DNA from: Aquarana catesbeiana
Lineage: Eukaryota; Chordata; Amphibia; Anura; Ranidae
NCBI RefSeq assembly: GCF_042186555.1
Contig: NC_133326.1
Span: 98,576,144 to 98,640,143, forward strand
DNA: 64,000 nt
Direction of reading: 5' to 3'
Shown here: positions 45,164-55,699 of the stretch, piece by piece
Layout: each line of letters starts with the position of its first letter
How positions within the stretch are numbered: the stretch's first letter is position 1
Notes under the pieces: model-generated
The model's database searches: none
What the model saw: the letters and a program-made list of their open reading frames with translations, nothing else
What the model was told of the DNA's origin: nothing
Program-made: the position numbers and the translations under genes

Positions 45164-45206
45164 TATATATATATATATATATATATAGTATCTCATTGTG
45201 AGATCC

Positions 45207-45264
<58 letters not shown>
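45164..45264. repeat. (TA)n microsatellites around a fused pair of Tc1 termini
   Basis: TA runs at 45164-45186 and 45212-45264. Between them AGTATCTCA-TTGTGAGATCCTG (45187-45208) consists only of the two outer ends of the B/C-family transposon joined together. Confidence 0.88.
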
Positions 45265-45267
<3 letters not shown>

Positions 45268-45430
45268 TATCTCACAAAAGTGAGTACACCCCTCACATTT
45301 ATGTAAATGTTTTTTTATATCTTTTCATGTGACAACACTGATGAAATTTGCTACAATGTAAAGTAGTGAGTGTACAGATGGTATAATTTGCTGTTTCCTC
45401 AAAATAACTCAAAACACAGCAATTATATCA
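45265..45430 (+). mobile_element. Solo terminal repeat of the B/C Tc1 family
   Basis: CAGTATCTCACAAAAGTGAG, CACCCCTCACATTTATGTAA, TCTTTTCATGTGACAACACT and CTACAATGTAAAGTAGTGAG in the order of a left terminal repeat; no transposase and no partner end downstream. Confidence 0.88.
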
Positions 45431-46518
45431 TAAGTTTGTAAATGTCCAAACCTAAAAAAAATGAATTAATTTGACACCAAATTGTAATAATTTTCCATTA
45501 AAAAAAAAAAAAAACCTGTGCTGATGTCCCTTTATAGTAAGCCTGCTTTAAACAACACCATCTAAATGTGATTTCCCATTGCAGTTCAAAATGCAATGTC
45601 AGTCACAAATATTTAGTATTTTGAAATTTCTATTTCTTTCAGTTCTGTGGATTTATAAAAGAGCTCATGAAAAGCCAGCCCCTGAGGCATTAGTGTCACA
45701 GAAATACAATTTGTTAAGGAGGTTCTTCAACTAAGCTGAGCTTAACATCAATTCTCAAAAAATTTCACAGGGGTTATATAAATAAAAACAAATTTAGCAA
45801 TGCACTACGGAATGAATTTAATGTGCCTGTATACTTTTCCTGCCACAAGAGAGACACCATTGGGAAATTCAGATAATTTCTATCTGGCAAATGAAAAGCA
45901 CACATCTTGGCCCCTAACAAAGTCAAGATGTTCTGTGAGTCCAAAATACTGTAATCTAGCACAAAAGCACGATAAAAGACCCATATGAATTTAGATGACA
46001 GTGGTACACAGAGATCAATGCTCACTGCTGAGGACCCCCTAATCCAGGGCCATAGTCATAGAACAGTTTCTATCATCTTATTTTAGCTACTGACATACTG
46101 TATATGAAGCACAAAAATTCTGAATGCTTCTTATTAATCAAACCTGTATATTTCAGCTCTACCAATAACAAAAGACTGACAAGCCTAGTAATTACAGCAG
46201 TAGGAAGGATAAGAAACCACAGGGTCACTTACAACAGATAGCCAGCACTACAAAAGAAGCCAATCTCTACTTACTTTTCCAGCACTGGCACTTCACAGAT
46301 CCCTGGTAGCTGCAGTTAATCTACATATTAATATATTATTGGTTTGTGAACACCTGCTCCTCCAGCCGCACACAGTAGTTCCTCCCACTGGCTTGTATGT
46401 CATTAAAGAATGGGAGAGGAACCACTGTGCGCAGGTGGGGGTAACAGGTATTTGATCCCAATGGAAGGGTCACATATCTGCAGAGGCCTGGAAACAGTGA
46501 AGCATTGGTATTTTAGGT
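45431..46518. other. Unannotated intron
   Basis: No recognised feature; an A-run at 45500-45514. Confidence 0.5.
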
Positions 46519-47369
46519 GTTTTAAAGGCTAAGTTCACTTTTAAAAATAAATAAAAGCTGGATTCAAAAGATTGCGGGTGCAATGTCAGGGTCCTGCAGA
46601 ATCTCCGTATAGCTGTCTGCCCACTCCTCCTGTACGGGCAGACAGTTACTGGAGAGCAGGAAGATCAATGAACTACGAGAGCACTCACAAACTGTTTTTC
46701 TGTTGGAGGTTTTATCTCACTTCTTGTCAGGTGAAATTAATTGAGGGGAAATCTTTGTAGTGGACCCTTGGATGGCAGTAAAACCTGACAGTGTTTTAAT
46801 CCCTCCCCTCTAAATCCAAATCTTTAAAAAAAAAGGTTTGGTTTGAGATATATTCTAATCCTTTGACTACCTCTGAATTCTAGCTGCAGGTGTATCTGAT
46901 AAATAGTTAAAATATATAAACTGTAAGAAGATTAGCTCAAGGTAGTGCTTCCAAAGACTCAGACACTCACCAATTATTTTCTTACTTTTATTAAAAGAAA
47001 GTTTAAAACAACGTATGGGTTACCTTTGCAGGAGTTTCAGCATTTCTCTGATACAAAAAGAATGTTCAAAAGTCCCCTGACTTTGATTTACTGCATTGCC
47101 CTCTTGTCTGATTCCTTAGACTAGCCTTCACTGAATGGTGGACCGTGGTCCAAATCTGGACCAACTGACAGCCTAGTTGAGATGGTCAATCCACCATTCT
47201 GCTGCGCTGGATCCTCACGAAGCTGCAGTAACTGGTTGCTAAGACCACCAGTGTCACAGCAACCAAAGATGTCATGTGTGTGCCCTGTCCCCTGCAGCAC
47301 ACTTCTCCTTCAACTCCTGCCCCCTGCCTGCCTGCCCAGCACGAATGGACTCTACTGGTCTATAGTGAG
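46519..47369. other. Mostly unannotated intron, with a possible TTAA-type left end
   Basis: TTTTAAAGGCTAAGTTCACT at 46518 resembles the left end of frog TTAA elements; CTCCTCCTGTACGGGCAGAC follows, but no right end was found. Confidence 0.4.
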
Positions 47370-47875
47370 ACTCTGATGGGGGAATCTGATGTATGCGGCA
47401 CTCTGATGGGACAAATTATGTAAGGGGGCACGCTGATGGGGAAACATTATGTAAGGGGGCACCCTGATGGGAACACCTGATATAAGGGGACACTTTGATG
47501 AGGACAACTGATGTGTGGGAGCATTCTGATGGGACAGCTGATATATGGGGCCACACTGAGGGGCACACTCGTGTATGGAGACACCGGATCTGTTGGGGGA
47601 ACCTGATGTATGGGGGCACTCTGATGGGGGTAACTGATATAGGAGTGTATTCTGATTGGATTTTCTGTTTTATTGGGTTACTGTGATAGGGGCACCTGAT
47701 GTATGGTGGCATTTTGATGAGGAACTCTTATGTAAGGGGGTACCCTGATGGGAATACCTTACATAAGCGGCAATGTGATGGCGACATCTAATGTAAGGGG
47801 GCACTCTGAGTGTGACACCTGATGTATAGGGGCACTCTGATAGGGACACCTGATGTAAGGTGGTACTGGACCTGC
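47370..47875 (+). repeat. Minisatellite, units of about 38 bp
   Basis: Units vary around GGGGGCACTCTGATGGG-ACACCTGATGTAAG; about 13 units. The core CTCTGATGTAAGG recalls the units at 10825-10975. Confidence 0.88.
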
Positions 47876-48179
47876 TTGAATTTGAATTCATTACCCCTGC
47901 TCTAGACAGTACTCATATTCACACAAGCTTTCTTTTGTGCGCACATGCACCAACTCTAGCTGCTCCCAGACGTACTGACTCCCACCCTGACTCTTCGGCA
48001 AAGCCTTCTGCCTCGGGACTGTGGATTAGGTGGAGCTCTGATCTACAGTTATTCCCAAGCTAAAAAGGATTGTGTCCAGCTGCACAATTTATAGGAGCTA
48101 ATTGCTCGCAAAATGTGGACCTATGGTTGGAGACTTCACTCCTCCCATGTCTCTAAGAAGCCTAAATTGATGACCTTTT
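47876..48179. other. Unannotated
   Basis: No feature recognised. Confidence 0.45.
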
Positions 48180-48904
48180 TTCCCACAAATAGAGCTTTCT
48201 TTTGGTGGTATTTGATCACCTCTGCGGTTTTTATTTTTTGTTCTATAAACAAAAAAAGAGCGACAATTTTGAAGAAAAAGCAGTATTTTTTACTTTTTGC
48301 TATAATAAATATCCCCAAAAAATATATAAAAAAACTAATTTCTTCCACAGTTTAGGCCAATATGTATTCTTCTACAGTACATATTTTTGGTAAAAAAAAA
48401 TTGTAATAATTGTACTGCGACATTGCGGCGGACAGATCGGACACATTTGACACTATTTTGGGACCACTGGCATTTATACAGCGATCAGTGCTATAAAAAT
48501 GCACTGATTACTGTGTAAATGTCACTGGCAGGGAAGGGGTTAAACACTAGGGGGCGATCAAGGGGTTAACTGTCTTCCCTCAGCATGTTGTAACTGTAGG
48601 GAGGATGGGCTCACTAGAAGATGACAGAGATCACTGCTCCCGATCACTGGGAGCAGTAGATCCCGGTCATGTTGCTAGGCAGAACAGGGAAATGCCTTGT
48701 TTACATAGGCATCTCCCCGTTCTGCCTCTCCGTGCCACGATCGCGGGCCACCAGCAGAAATCGAGTCCGCGGGACCCACAGGCACGCTCCAGCGTCGTGC
48801 GCACGCCGCCAGCCGCGGATGACGCAACATACAGGTACATTGTTTTGCGCACCTGTGCCACTTTGCCGACGTATATCGGCGTGACCCGGTCGGCAAGTGG
48901 TTAA
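48180..48904 (+). repeat. TTAACCACTTG-family repeat, left-truncated
   Basis: Begins inside the family at CCCACAAATAGAGCTTTCTT, goes through TTTGCTATAATAAATATCCC and CATTTATACAGCGATCAGTG, and ends GGCAAGTGGTTAA (TTAA 48901-48904). Confidence 0.82.
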
Positions 48905-49457
48905 CCAAACATGGCATCCTGTCACAAATCAAAGTATGATAATTGTTTTTACATAATTTGATAAGGCACTATAAACTTACACATGAGATTGTCATTGAGC
49001 TATTATTTCACCTAATATGCATATAATGAATTCTGTGTAAGACTGTAACCTGTAAACCATAGTAACATGCCCTATCCCTGAACAGTTTCAGCATAGAAAA
49101 ATTGAGAACCATTCAATATTTCTAATCCAATGGACCTCCGGCTGTATACCTCCCACACTGAGGCTGCTGCACTAACCAATCATTTGTATTGCGTGACTAT
49201 GTCTCTCTGTATGTGGTTGCACAATTCCTATAGTTATATTCTGGTAATCTCCTGCATGCTGACAATCATTTTGTCAATTCATGTTTGTAAAGTTTACAGA
49301 TATCTGAGTCATTGCTCCTAAAACATATTTTTCAGCTATGGGTATACATCTAAGGTGGAAACAATCACTTTTTATATATAACACAACCAATAATACCCAT
49401 GCTACCCGTACTCCATGTACAGCTGCTGTACAAAAATACACAAAGTTTCTCATTTTT
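48905..49457. other. Unannotated intron
   Basis: No feature recognised before the LINE starts. Confidence 0.5.
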
Positions 49458-50135
49458 AGGGATCCTTTAAAGACTGGTATAGTACCACTGGATTGGTATA
49501 GAGCCAATGTGATGCCTATATTTAAAATGGGATCAAAGCCTTTACCAAGTAACTATAGACCTGTTGGTTTAACTTCTATAGTTGGGAAGATACTGGAGAG
49601 TTTAAGAAAAGACCACATAGATGAGTTCTTGCTGGAAAAAAAATATTTTAAGTAACAGACAGCATGGATTCATGAAAGACAGAAGTTGTCAGACAAATGA
49701 GATTTCTTTTTTGAGGAGATAAGTAAAACCTTGGACAGAGAGGTGGCTGTGAACATAGTATACTTGGATTTTGCAAAAGCTTTCGACACAGTTCCCCACA
49801 CACAGCTAATGCGTAAGGTACATACTTGGAAAAAGCAGTTTGTAAATGGTTAGAAAACTGGCTAAAAGACCGAATTCAGAAAGAGTAGTGGTTAATGATT
49901 CATACTCTGAATGGTCTAAGGTTATCAATGGTTTACCCCAAGGTTCAGTGTTGGGACCCTTACTTTTTAATATATTTATAAACGATACCGGGTTTGGGAA
50001 TAAAAGTACCATTTCAGTCTTTGCAGATGACACCAAGCTATGCAGTGGAATAACATCCTTACAGGATGTCTCCAACTTACAAGCCAACCTCAATGCACTG
50101 TTTAATTGGGCAACTATGTGGCAGATAAGGTTTAA
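49458..50135 (+). mobile_element. CR1-like LINE (family 1), first part: reverse transcriptase
   Basis: Broken frames read DPLKTGIVPLDWYRANVMPI, NYRPVGLTSIVGKILE, YLDFAKAFDTVPH (first catalytic D), GLPQGSVLGPLLFNIFIND and FADDTKL (50020-50040; catalytic pair intact), then LFNWATMWQIRF, where the TTAA insertions start. These motifs are typical of CR1/L2-type LINEs that copy RNA at a nicked target. 5' truncated; stops at 49654 and near 49850. Confidence 0.9.
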
Positions 50136-50535
50136 AGTCATTGTAAACTCTTCAAAAAAAAAAAAAAAACGAAAAAAAAACCCCTGTATGACAAAAGGTA
50201 TAATGAACTAGTATGCAGCGCATACCAGTTCATTATGAAATACTTACCTTAGAACAAAGCCTTCCAGTGGCGCCCGCACAACTGAGACAGCTGACATATT
50301 TCCCGGAGGTTCTTCTTGGTTCACAAGCTCCGATGTTGTGAGTGGCCGGAGCCGCGTTGACGTCACTCCCGCGTTCCTTCAGAGAGCATGCGCCAGTGAT
50401 GTCAATGGCTGAATGTAATTTAAATATCTCCTAAACAGTACACATTTAGGAGATATTTACACTACCTATAAGTAAGCTTTATTATAGGCTTACCTACAGG
50501 TAAATGTCTGCAGAGAAAGTTTACTTCCTCTTTAA
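50132..50535. mobile_element. TTAA element, first of three stacked
   Basis: TTAAAGTCATTGTAAACTCT at the left; GAAAGTTTACTTCCTCTTTA then A at the right, an imperfect inverted match. It contains A-rich runs and GC-rich interior, no ORF. It shares its right TTAA (50532-50535) with the next element. Confidence 0.82.
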
Positions 50536-51169
50536 CCACCTCAATACAGTGCACTTACACCCCCTTCCTGCCCAGACCAATTTTCAGCTTTCAGCGCTCT
50601 CACAGTTTGAATGACAATTACTCAGTCATGCAACACTGTATCCATATGAAAATTGCGTCCTTTTTTCACACAAATAGAGCTTTCTTTTGGTGGTATTTAA
50701 TCCCTAGTGGTTTTCTTTTATTATTTGTGCTATAGACCGTAAATTTTGTGAAAAAAATGCCTTTTTCTTTGTTTCTGTCATAAATTTTTGCTAATTAGAA
50801 ATTTTTCTTCATACATTTTGGCCAAAATTTATACTGCTACATATTTTTGGTAAAAATAACCCAAATCAGTGTATATTATTTGGTCTTTGTGAAAGTTATA
50901 GAGTCTACAAACTATGGTGCCAATCACTGAAAATTGATCACATCTGATCAGGCCTTCAGTACATGAGGTGAATCCCATTTCTTGAGACACTAACAAGTCA
51001 GGAAAGTACAAATACCCCCCAAATGACCCCTTTTTAGAAAGTAGACATTCCAAGGTATTAAGTAAGTAGCATGGTGAGTTTTTAGGTTGTAATTTTTTCT
51101 CACAAAATTCTTTGCAAAATGAAGATTTTTTTTATTTTTTTTACAAAATTGTCATATTAGATTATTTCT

Positions 51170-51902
51170 CACACACAGCATATACATAATCACACACATA
51201 GGTTGGACTTGATGGACGTGTGTCTTTTTTCAACCTCACCTACTATGTAACTATGTAACTATATGCATACAACAAATTACACCTCAAAATACATTCTGCT
51301 ACTCTTCCCGAGTATGGCGATACCATATGTGTGAGACTTTTACACAGCCTGGCCACATACAAAGGCCCAACATTGAAGTAGCACCTTCAGGCGTTCTACG
51401 AGCATAAATGACACATCTCATTTCTCAACCACCTATTACACTTTTGAAGGCCCTGGAGCACCAGGACAATGGAATTGCCCACAAAATGACCCCATTTTGG
51501 AGCGCAAACACCCCAACTTATAATCTATGAGGCATAATGAGTCTTTTGAATGGTTCATTTTTTTCCAGAAGTTTTTTTTTTTTACACAAATTTGTCAATG
51601 TATAAGATATTTCTAACACATAGCATGTATATAGCAAAAATTACACCCCAAAATGCATTCTGCTGCTCTTCCTGAGTATGGCGATACCACATGTGTGAGA
51701 CTTTTACACAGCCTGGCCACATACAGAGTTCCAATATTGAAGTAGTACCTTCAGGCGTTCTAGGAGCATAAATTACACATCTCAATTCCTTCCCACCTAT
51801 CACATTTCTGAAGGTCCTAGAGCACCAGGACAGTGAAATTACCCACAAAATGACCCCATTTTGGAAAGCAAACACCCCAATGTATTTTCTATGAGGCATG
51901 GG
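51170..51902 (+). repeat. Two tandem units of about 364 bp
   Basis: GAGTATGGCGATACCA, GTGTGAGACTTTTACACAGC, CTTCAGGCGTTCTA and CAAAATGACCCCATTTTGGA each occur twice, about 364 bp apart (51310 and 51674). The first unit also carries a LINE tail. Confidence 0.88.
51187..51262 (+). mobile_element. Solo 3' tail of the family-2 LINE
   Basis: CACACATAGGTTGGACTTGA, TCTTTTTTCAACCTCACCTA, then CTATGTAACTATGTAACTAT; about 75 bp only, absent from the second tandem unit at 51600. Confidence 0.85.
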
Positions 51903-53036
51903 CTGCAAATAGGTACTCAGGTACTCTGATGGGCTGCGTATTTTCTATGAGGCATGAGCTGCAAATAGGTACTCGGGTACTCTGATGGGCTGGAGACAGG
52001 TACTTGTGTAACTTGATGAGCTGCAGACAGGTACTCGGGTACTCTGATGGGCTGGTGACAGGTACTCGGGTACTCTGATGGGCTGGTGACAGGTACTTAG
52101 GTACTCTGATGGCCTGGTTACAGGTACTCGGGTACTCTGATGGCCTGGTCACAGGTACTCGGGTACTCTGATGGGCTACAGATAGGTATTTGGGTACTCT
52201 GATGGGCTGGTGACTGGTATTCGGGTACTTTGAAGGGTGGTGACAGGTGCTCAGGTACTTGGTACTCATATGGACTGTGACAGGTACTTAGGTACTCATA
52301 TGGACTGACAGGTACTCAGGTACTCAGATGAACTGTGACAGGTACTCGGGTACTCAGATGAACTGTGACAGGTACTCGGGTACTCAGATGGACTGTGACA
52401 AGTACTCGGATACTCCGATGGACTGTGACAAGAACACAGGTACTCTGATGGACTGTGACAGTTACTTGGGTACTCTGATGGCCTGGTCACAGGTACTCGG
52501 GTACTCTGATGGGCTACAGATAGATATTTGGGTACTCTGATGGGCTGGTGACTAGTATTCCGGTACTCTGAAGGGCGGTGACAGGTGCTCAGGTACTCGG
52601 TACTCATATGGACTGTGACAGGTACTTAGGTACTCATATGGACTGACAAGTACTCAGGTACTCAGATGAACTGTGACAGGTACTCAGGTACTCAGATGAA
52701 CTGTGACAGGTACTCAGGTACTCAGATAGACTGTGACAGGTACTCGGGTACTCTGATGGACTGTGACAAGTACTCGGGTACTCTGATGGACTGTGACAGT
52801 TACTCGGGTAATCTGATGGACTGTGACAGGTACTCAGATGGGCTGTGACAGGTACTTGGGTACTCTGATGGACTGTGACAGATACTCGGGTACTCTCATG
52901 GACTGTGATAGGTACTCGGGTACTCAGATGGACTGTGACAGGTACTTGGGTACTCTGATGGACTGTGACAGGTACTCGGGTACTCTGATGGACTGTGACA
53001 GGTACTCATATGGACTGACAGGTACTCAGATGAACT
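51903..53036 (+). repeat. 30-bp minisatellite with a higher-order period of about 338 bp
   Basis: Consensus ACTGTGACAGGTACTCGGGT-ACTCTGATGG. A block starting TGGCCTGGTCACAGGTACTC at 52141 is repeated at 52479 with the same unit variants, showing a 338-bp duplication. The 30-bp period has no stops, so decapeptide frames (DCDRYSGTQM-like plus, SPSEYPSTCH-like minus) appear; these are not taken as genes. Confidence 0.93.
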
Positions 53037-53507
53037 GTGCAAATAAAAGTGTAGCGCTATAGAGAAGTGGGCTATACGCCCAATAGCAAAAAAAACAGTG
53101 AAAAAATGTACAATTTTCATACAAAGTAACAAAGTGAATAAACACAAAATAGTATCAATCAATACGAGGTACATACAGGAAGTATTGATAATGATGTCAA
53201 CACCGGAAATGCTGCAACCAAAACTTTCATCTCCAAGGACATTGTTTGGACCCCAGACGATGTCCTTGGAGACAAAACGTGTCGGGAAGGTCCCCACTGC
53301 TGCTTACTGACTTTGTACAAGTGCTTTTTTATTCTAATATCATGTGAGTGTTCTCAATTTTATTCAATTTCATCTGAATTTACGGAATTACACTATAGCC
53401 CACTTCTCTATAGCGCTACACTTTTATTTGCACTTTTTTTTGCCATTTATCTAATTTGGTGTGTTAGCTGCTTGTTATTTGGAGTAGCGCGAGATTATTT
53501 GTTATAC
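53037..53507. mobile_element. Insertion with perfect 40-bp inverted repeats inside the minisatellite
   Basis: The arms at 53037-53076 and 53394-53433 are exact complements (starting GTGCAAATAAAAGTGTAGCG). The interior contains CGATGTCCTTGGAGACAAAA-CGTGTCGGG, a motif resembling GTCGAAACATGTCGG in the Penelope-like 3' region. Minisatellite sequence resumes at about 53508. Confidence 0.82.
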
Positions 53508-54090
53508 CTACTCAGATGAACCGTGACAGGTACTATGATGGGTGATGACAGGTCCTCTTTATTGGTGGGGGGCAATTAGTGTGATTGGTGTACCCTGTAA
53601 GCAGCAACGAGATGTTACCACAATCTCCTCCTCACACACAATCGTAACATCTCATTATCGCGGTTTGTTGACATTTAGTGATCAGCTGTGAAAGGATCAC
53701 AGCCGTTCACGTGGTAAACAGCTGCCAGCCAATGGCTGTTTACCAGCGTCAGTGGCGAGCAGTGTTCCCGGGAACACGGCGCCACCGACGTGCACGTGCA
53801 GCGCGGCCCCGTAATCGCGCGCTTGCGCCGTGCACAGTGGGGCAAAACCATCTGTGATTGGCCATGACTTCATCACGGCCGATCACGTGGTAAACAGCCA
53901 TGACCAATGGCTGTTCATCCCTCTCGGTGGCGAGCTGTGTCTCCGTGACACGCCACCACCGAAGGAACAGGAATGCGCCCGCATAATCGCGCGCATTCCC
54001 TGTTTAAATGGAGGGCCATCATATGACTCCCTCCCAAAACGAGAGCCGCGCCGCCTGGCCGTCATATGACGGACAGCGGGTGGCAAGCGG

Positions 54091-54352
54091 TTAAAGTGGT
54101 TGTAAAGGCAGAAGGTCTTTTTATCTTAATGCATTCTATTCTATTTTATTCTAATGCATTCGGCTCAGGTGCCCCATAGCAAGCTGCTTGCTGTGGGGGC
54201 ACTCAACAGGAGGGAGGGGCCAGGAGTGTCGAAGAGGGACCCGAGAAGAGGAGGATCGGGGCTGGTCTGTGCAAAACCACTGCACAGAGCAGGTAAGTAT
54301 GACATGTTTGTTATTTTGAAACAAAAAAAATGAGACCTTAGAATCACTTTAA
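54091..54352. mobile_element. TTAA element, third of three stacked (262 bp)
   Basis: TTAAAGTGGTTGTAAAGGCA at the left, CCTTAGAATCACTTTAA at the right. It shares its left TTAA (54091-54094) with the preceding element. Beyond its right TTAA the LINE coding sequence resumes (TGTTGATAAATGTAAAGTTA). Confidence 0.88.
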
Positions 54353-54553
54353 TGTTGATAAATGTAAAGTTATGCACATGGGTATAAGAATATGCATCAT
54401 GCATCATACATACTAGAGGGAGTACAACTGGGGGAATCCATAGTGGAGAAGGATCTGGGTGTTTTGGTAGATCATAAGCTTAATAATAGCATGCAATGCC
54501 AAGCTCCGGTTTTCAAAGCGAGCAAAATCCTTTCTTGTATTAAGAGGGGTATA

Positions 54554-54627
<74 letters not shown>

Positions 54628-54987
54628 AGAGAGAGATCATTTTGCCCCTGTACAAATGATTAGTAAGACCTCATCTAGAATATGCAGTTCATTTTTGGGC
54701 ACTAGTTCACAAAAAGGATATCGGGGAACTGGAGAAAGTGCACAGAAGGGCAACCAAACTGATAAGAGGCATGGAGGAGCTCAGCTATGAGGAAAGATTA
54801 GAGGAACTGAATTTATTCTCTCTTGAGAAGAGGAGATTAAGGGGGGATATGATCGACATGTATAAATACATAAGTGGTCCATATAGTGAACTTGGCGTTA
54901 AGTTTAAGGCCATCACAGAGGACAAGGGGCACTCTTTACATCTGGAGGAAAGGAGATTTAATCTCCAAATACAGAGAGGCTTCATAG
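54353..54987 (+). mobile_element. CR1-like LINE (family 1), second part
   Basis: Resumes at NVDKCKVMHMG and runs through EKDLGVLVDHKL, CIKRG and, after a (GA)n expansion (54556-54640), to the thumb region: VHRRATKLIRGMEELSYEER, LEELNLFSLEKRRLRGDMID and EERRFNLQIQRGFIV. There is one small frame change near 54380 and another at the GA run. Confidence 0.9.
54556..54640 (+). repeat. (GA)n microsatellite inside LINE coding sequence
   Basis: About 38 GA units with two GGG interruptions; produces an Arg-Glu run in one frame. Confidence 0.95.
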
Positions 54988-55282
54988 TTGGTGAGGTTGA
55001 AAAAAGACACAAGTCCATCAAGTCCAACCTGTGTGTGCTTTTATGTTTATATTACATTGTATATCCCTGTATGTTGTGGTCGTTTTTGAAATTATCGATG
55101 CTCCCCGCTGAAACCACTGCCTATGGAAGAGAATTCCACATCCTTACTGCTCTGACAGTAAAGAAGCCTCTACGCAGATTAAGGTTAAACCGCTTCTCTT
55201 CTAATCTTAGTGATTGGCCGTGTGTCTTTTTAAATTCCCTTGCGCGGAATAGTTTTATCACTATTGTGGGGTCAACAGTAAT
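54988..55282 (-). mobile_element. Family-2 LINE fragment inserted in the family-1 LINE
   Basis: Minus strand: KLFRAREFKKTHGQSLRLEE, RGFFTVRAVRMWNSLP and then the tail (GTGAGGTTGAAAAAAGACAC in plus). It parallels 24460-24780. Family-1 coding sequence continues on the right as NSNERAVKMWNRIPQELV. Confidence 0.85.
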
Positions 55283-55647
55283 GAAAGAGCTGTGAAAATG
55301 TGGAATAGAATCCCTCAAGAGCTGGTTCTGGCCAGCTCAATAGATTGCTTTAAAAAAGGCCTGGTTTCGTTTTTTAAATGTACATGACATAACTGGGTAC
55401 TAACATTTATAGGTAAAGTTGATCCAGGGAAAATCCGGTTGTCTCTTGGGGAATCAGGAAGGATTTTTTTCCCCTGCTGGAGCAAATTTGATCATGCTTT
55501 GCTGGGGTTTCTTGCCTTTCTCTGGTTCAACTGCGGGTATAAAATTGTGTGTATAGATTTGTCATTTTTTCTTTGCCCCTTTTTATTGATTGACCTAGAT
55601 GGACTTAGTCTGGTTGAAAAAAAGACCCAACTATGTAACTATTAATA
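55283..55647 (+). mobile_element. CR1-like LINE (family 1), 3' end
   Basis: AVKMWNRIPQELVLASSIDC, a stop after FFKCT, then a conserved 3' untranslated region (GGAATCAGGAAGGATTTTTT, GATGGACTTAGTCTGGTTGA) and the tail CCAACTATGTAACTATTA. Confidence 0.88.
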
Positions 55648-55699
55648 AACCTTAGTATACAGCGCTATATAGCACTATATAGCGCTGTATACTAAGGTT
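55648..55699. repeat. Perfect palindrome, 25-bp arms, 2-base centre
   Basis: Arm 55648-55672 begins AACCTTAGTATACAGCGCTA; the exact complement is 55675-55699; centre CA. It directly abuts the LINE tail. Confidence 0.95.

Larger units (their letters stand above)
50532..54094 (+). mobile_element. TTAACCAC-family element, second of three stacked (3.6 kb)
   Basis: Begins TTAACCACCTCAATACAGTG and ends GGCAAGCGGTTAA. The interior has the family block CACAAATAGAGCTTTCTTTT (50679), two tandem units of about 364 bp (51170-51900), a 30-bp minisatellite, an inverted-repeat insertion (53037-53507) and GC-rich hairpins: TGGTAAACAGC/GCTGTTTACCA 53712-53745 and the perfect GTGTTCCCGGGAACAC 53762-53777. No transposase frame. 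Confidence 0.8.

Noticed and set aside
47416..47891. Minus-strand ORFs with CP..IRC motifs
   Set aside because: Complement of the 38-bp minisatellite.
51903..53036. CRISPR-like look: regular 30-bp repeats
   Set aside because: There are no unique spacers: the whole unit repeats with point variants. Vertebrate minisatellite.
52328..53062. Decapeptide-repeat proteins on both strands
   Set aside because: Frames arise from a 30-bp unit without stops; they have no start context, splice borders or composition typical of a gene.
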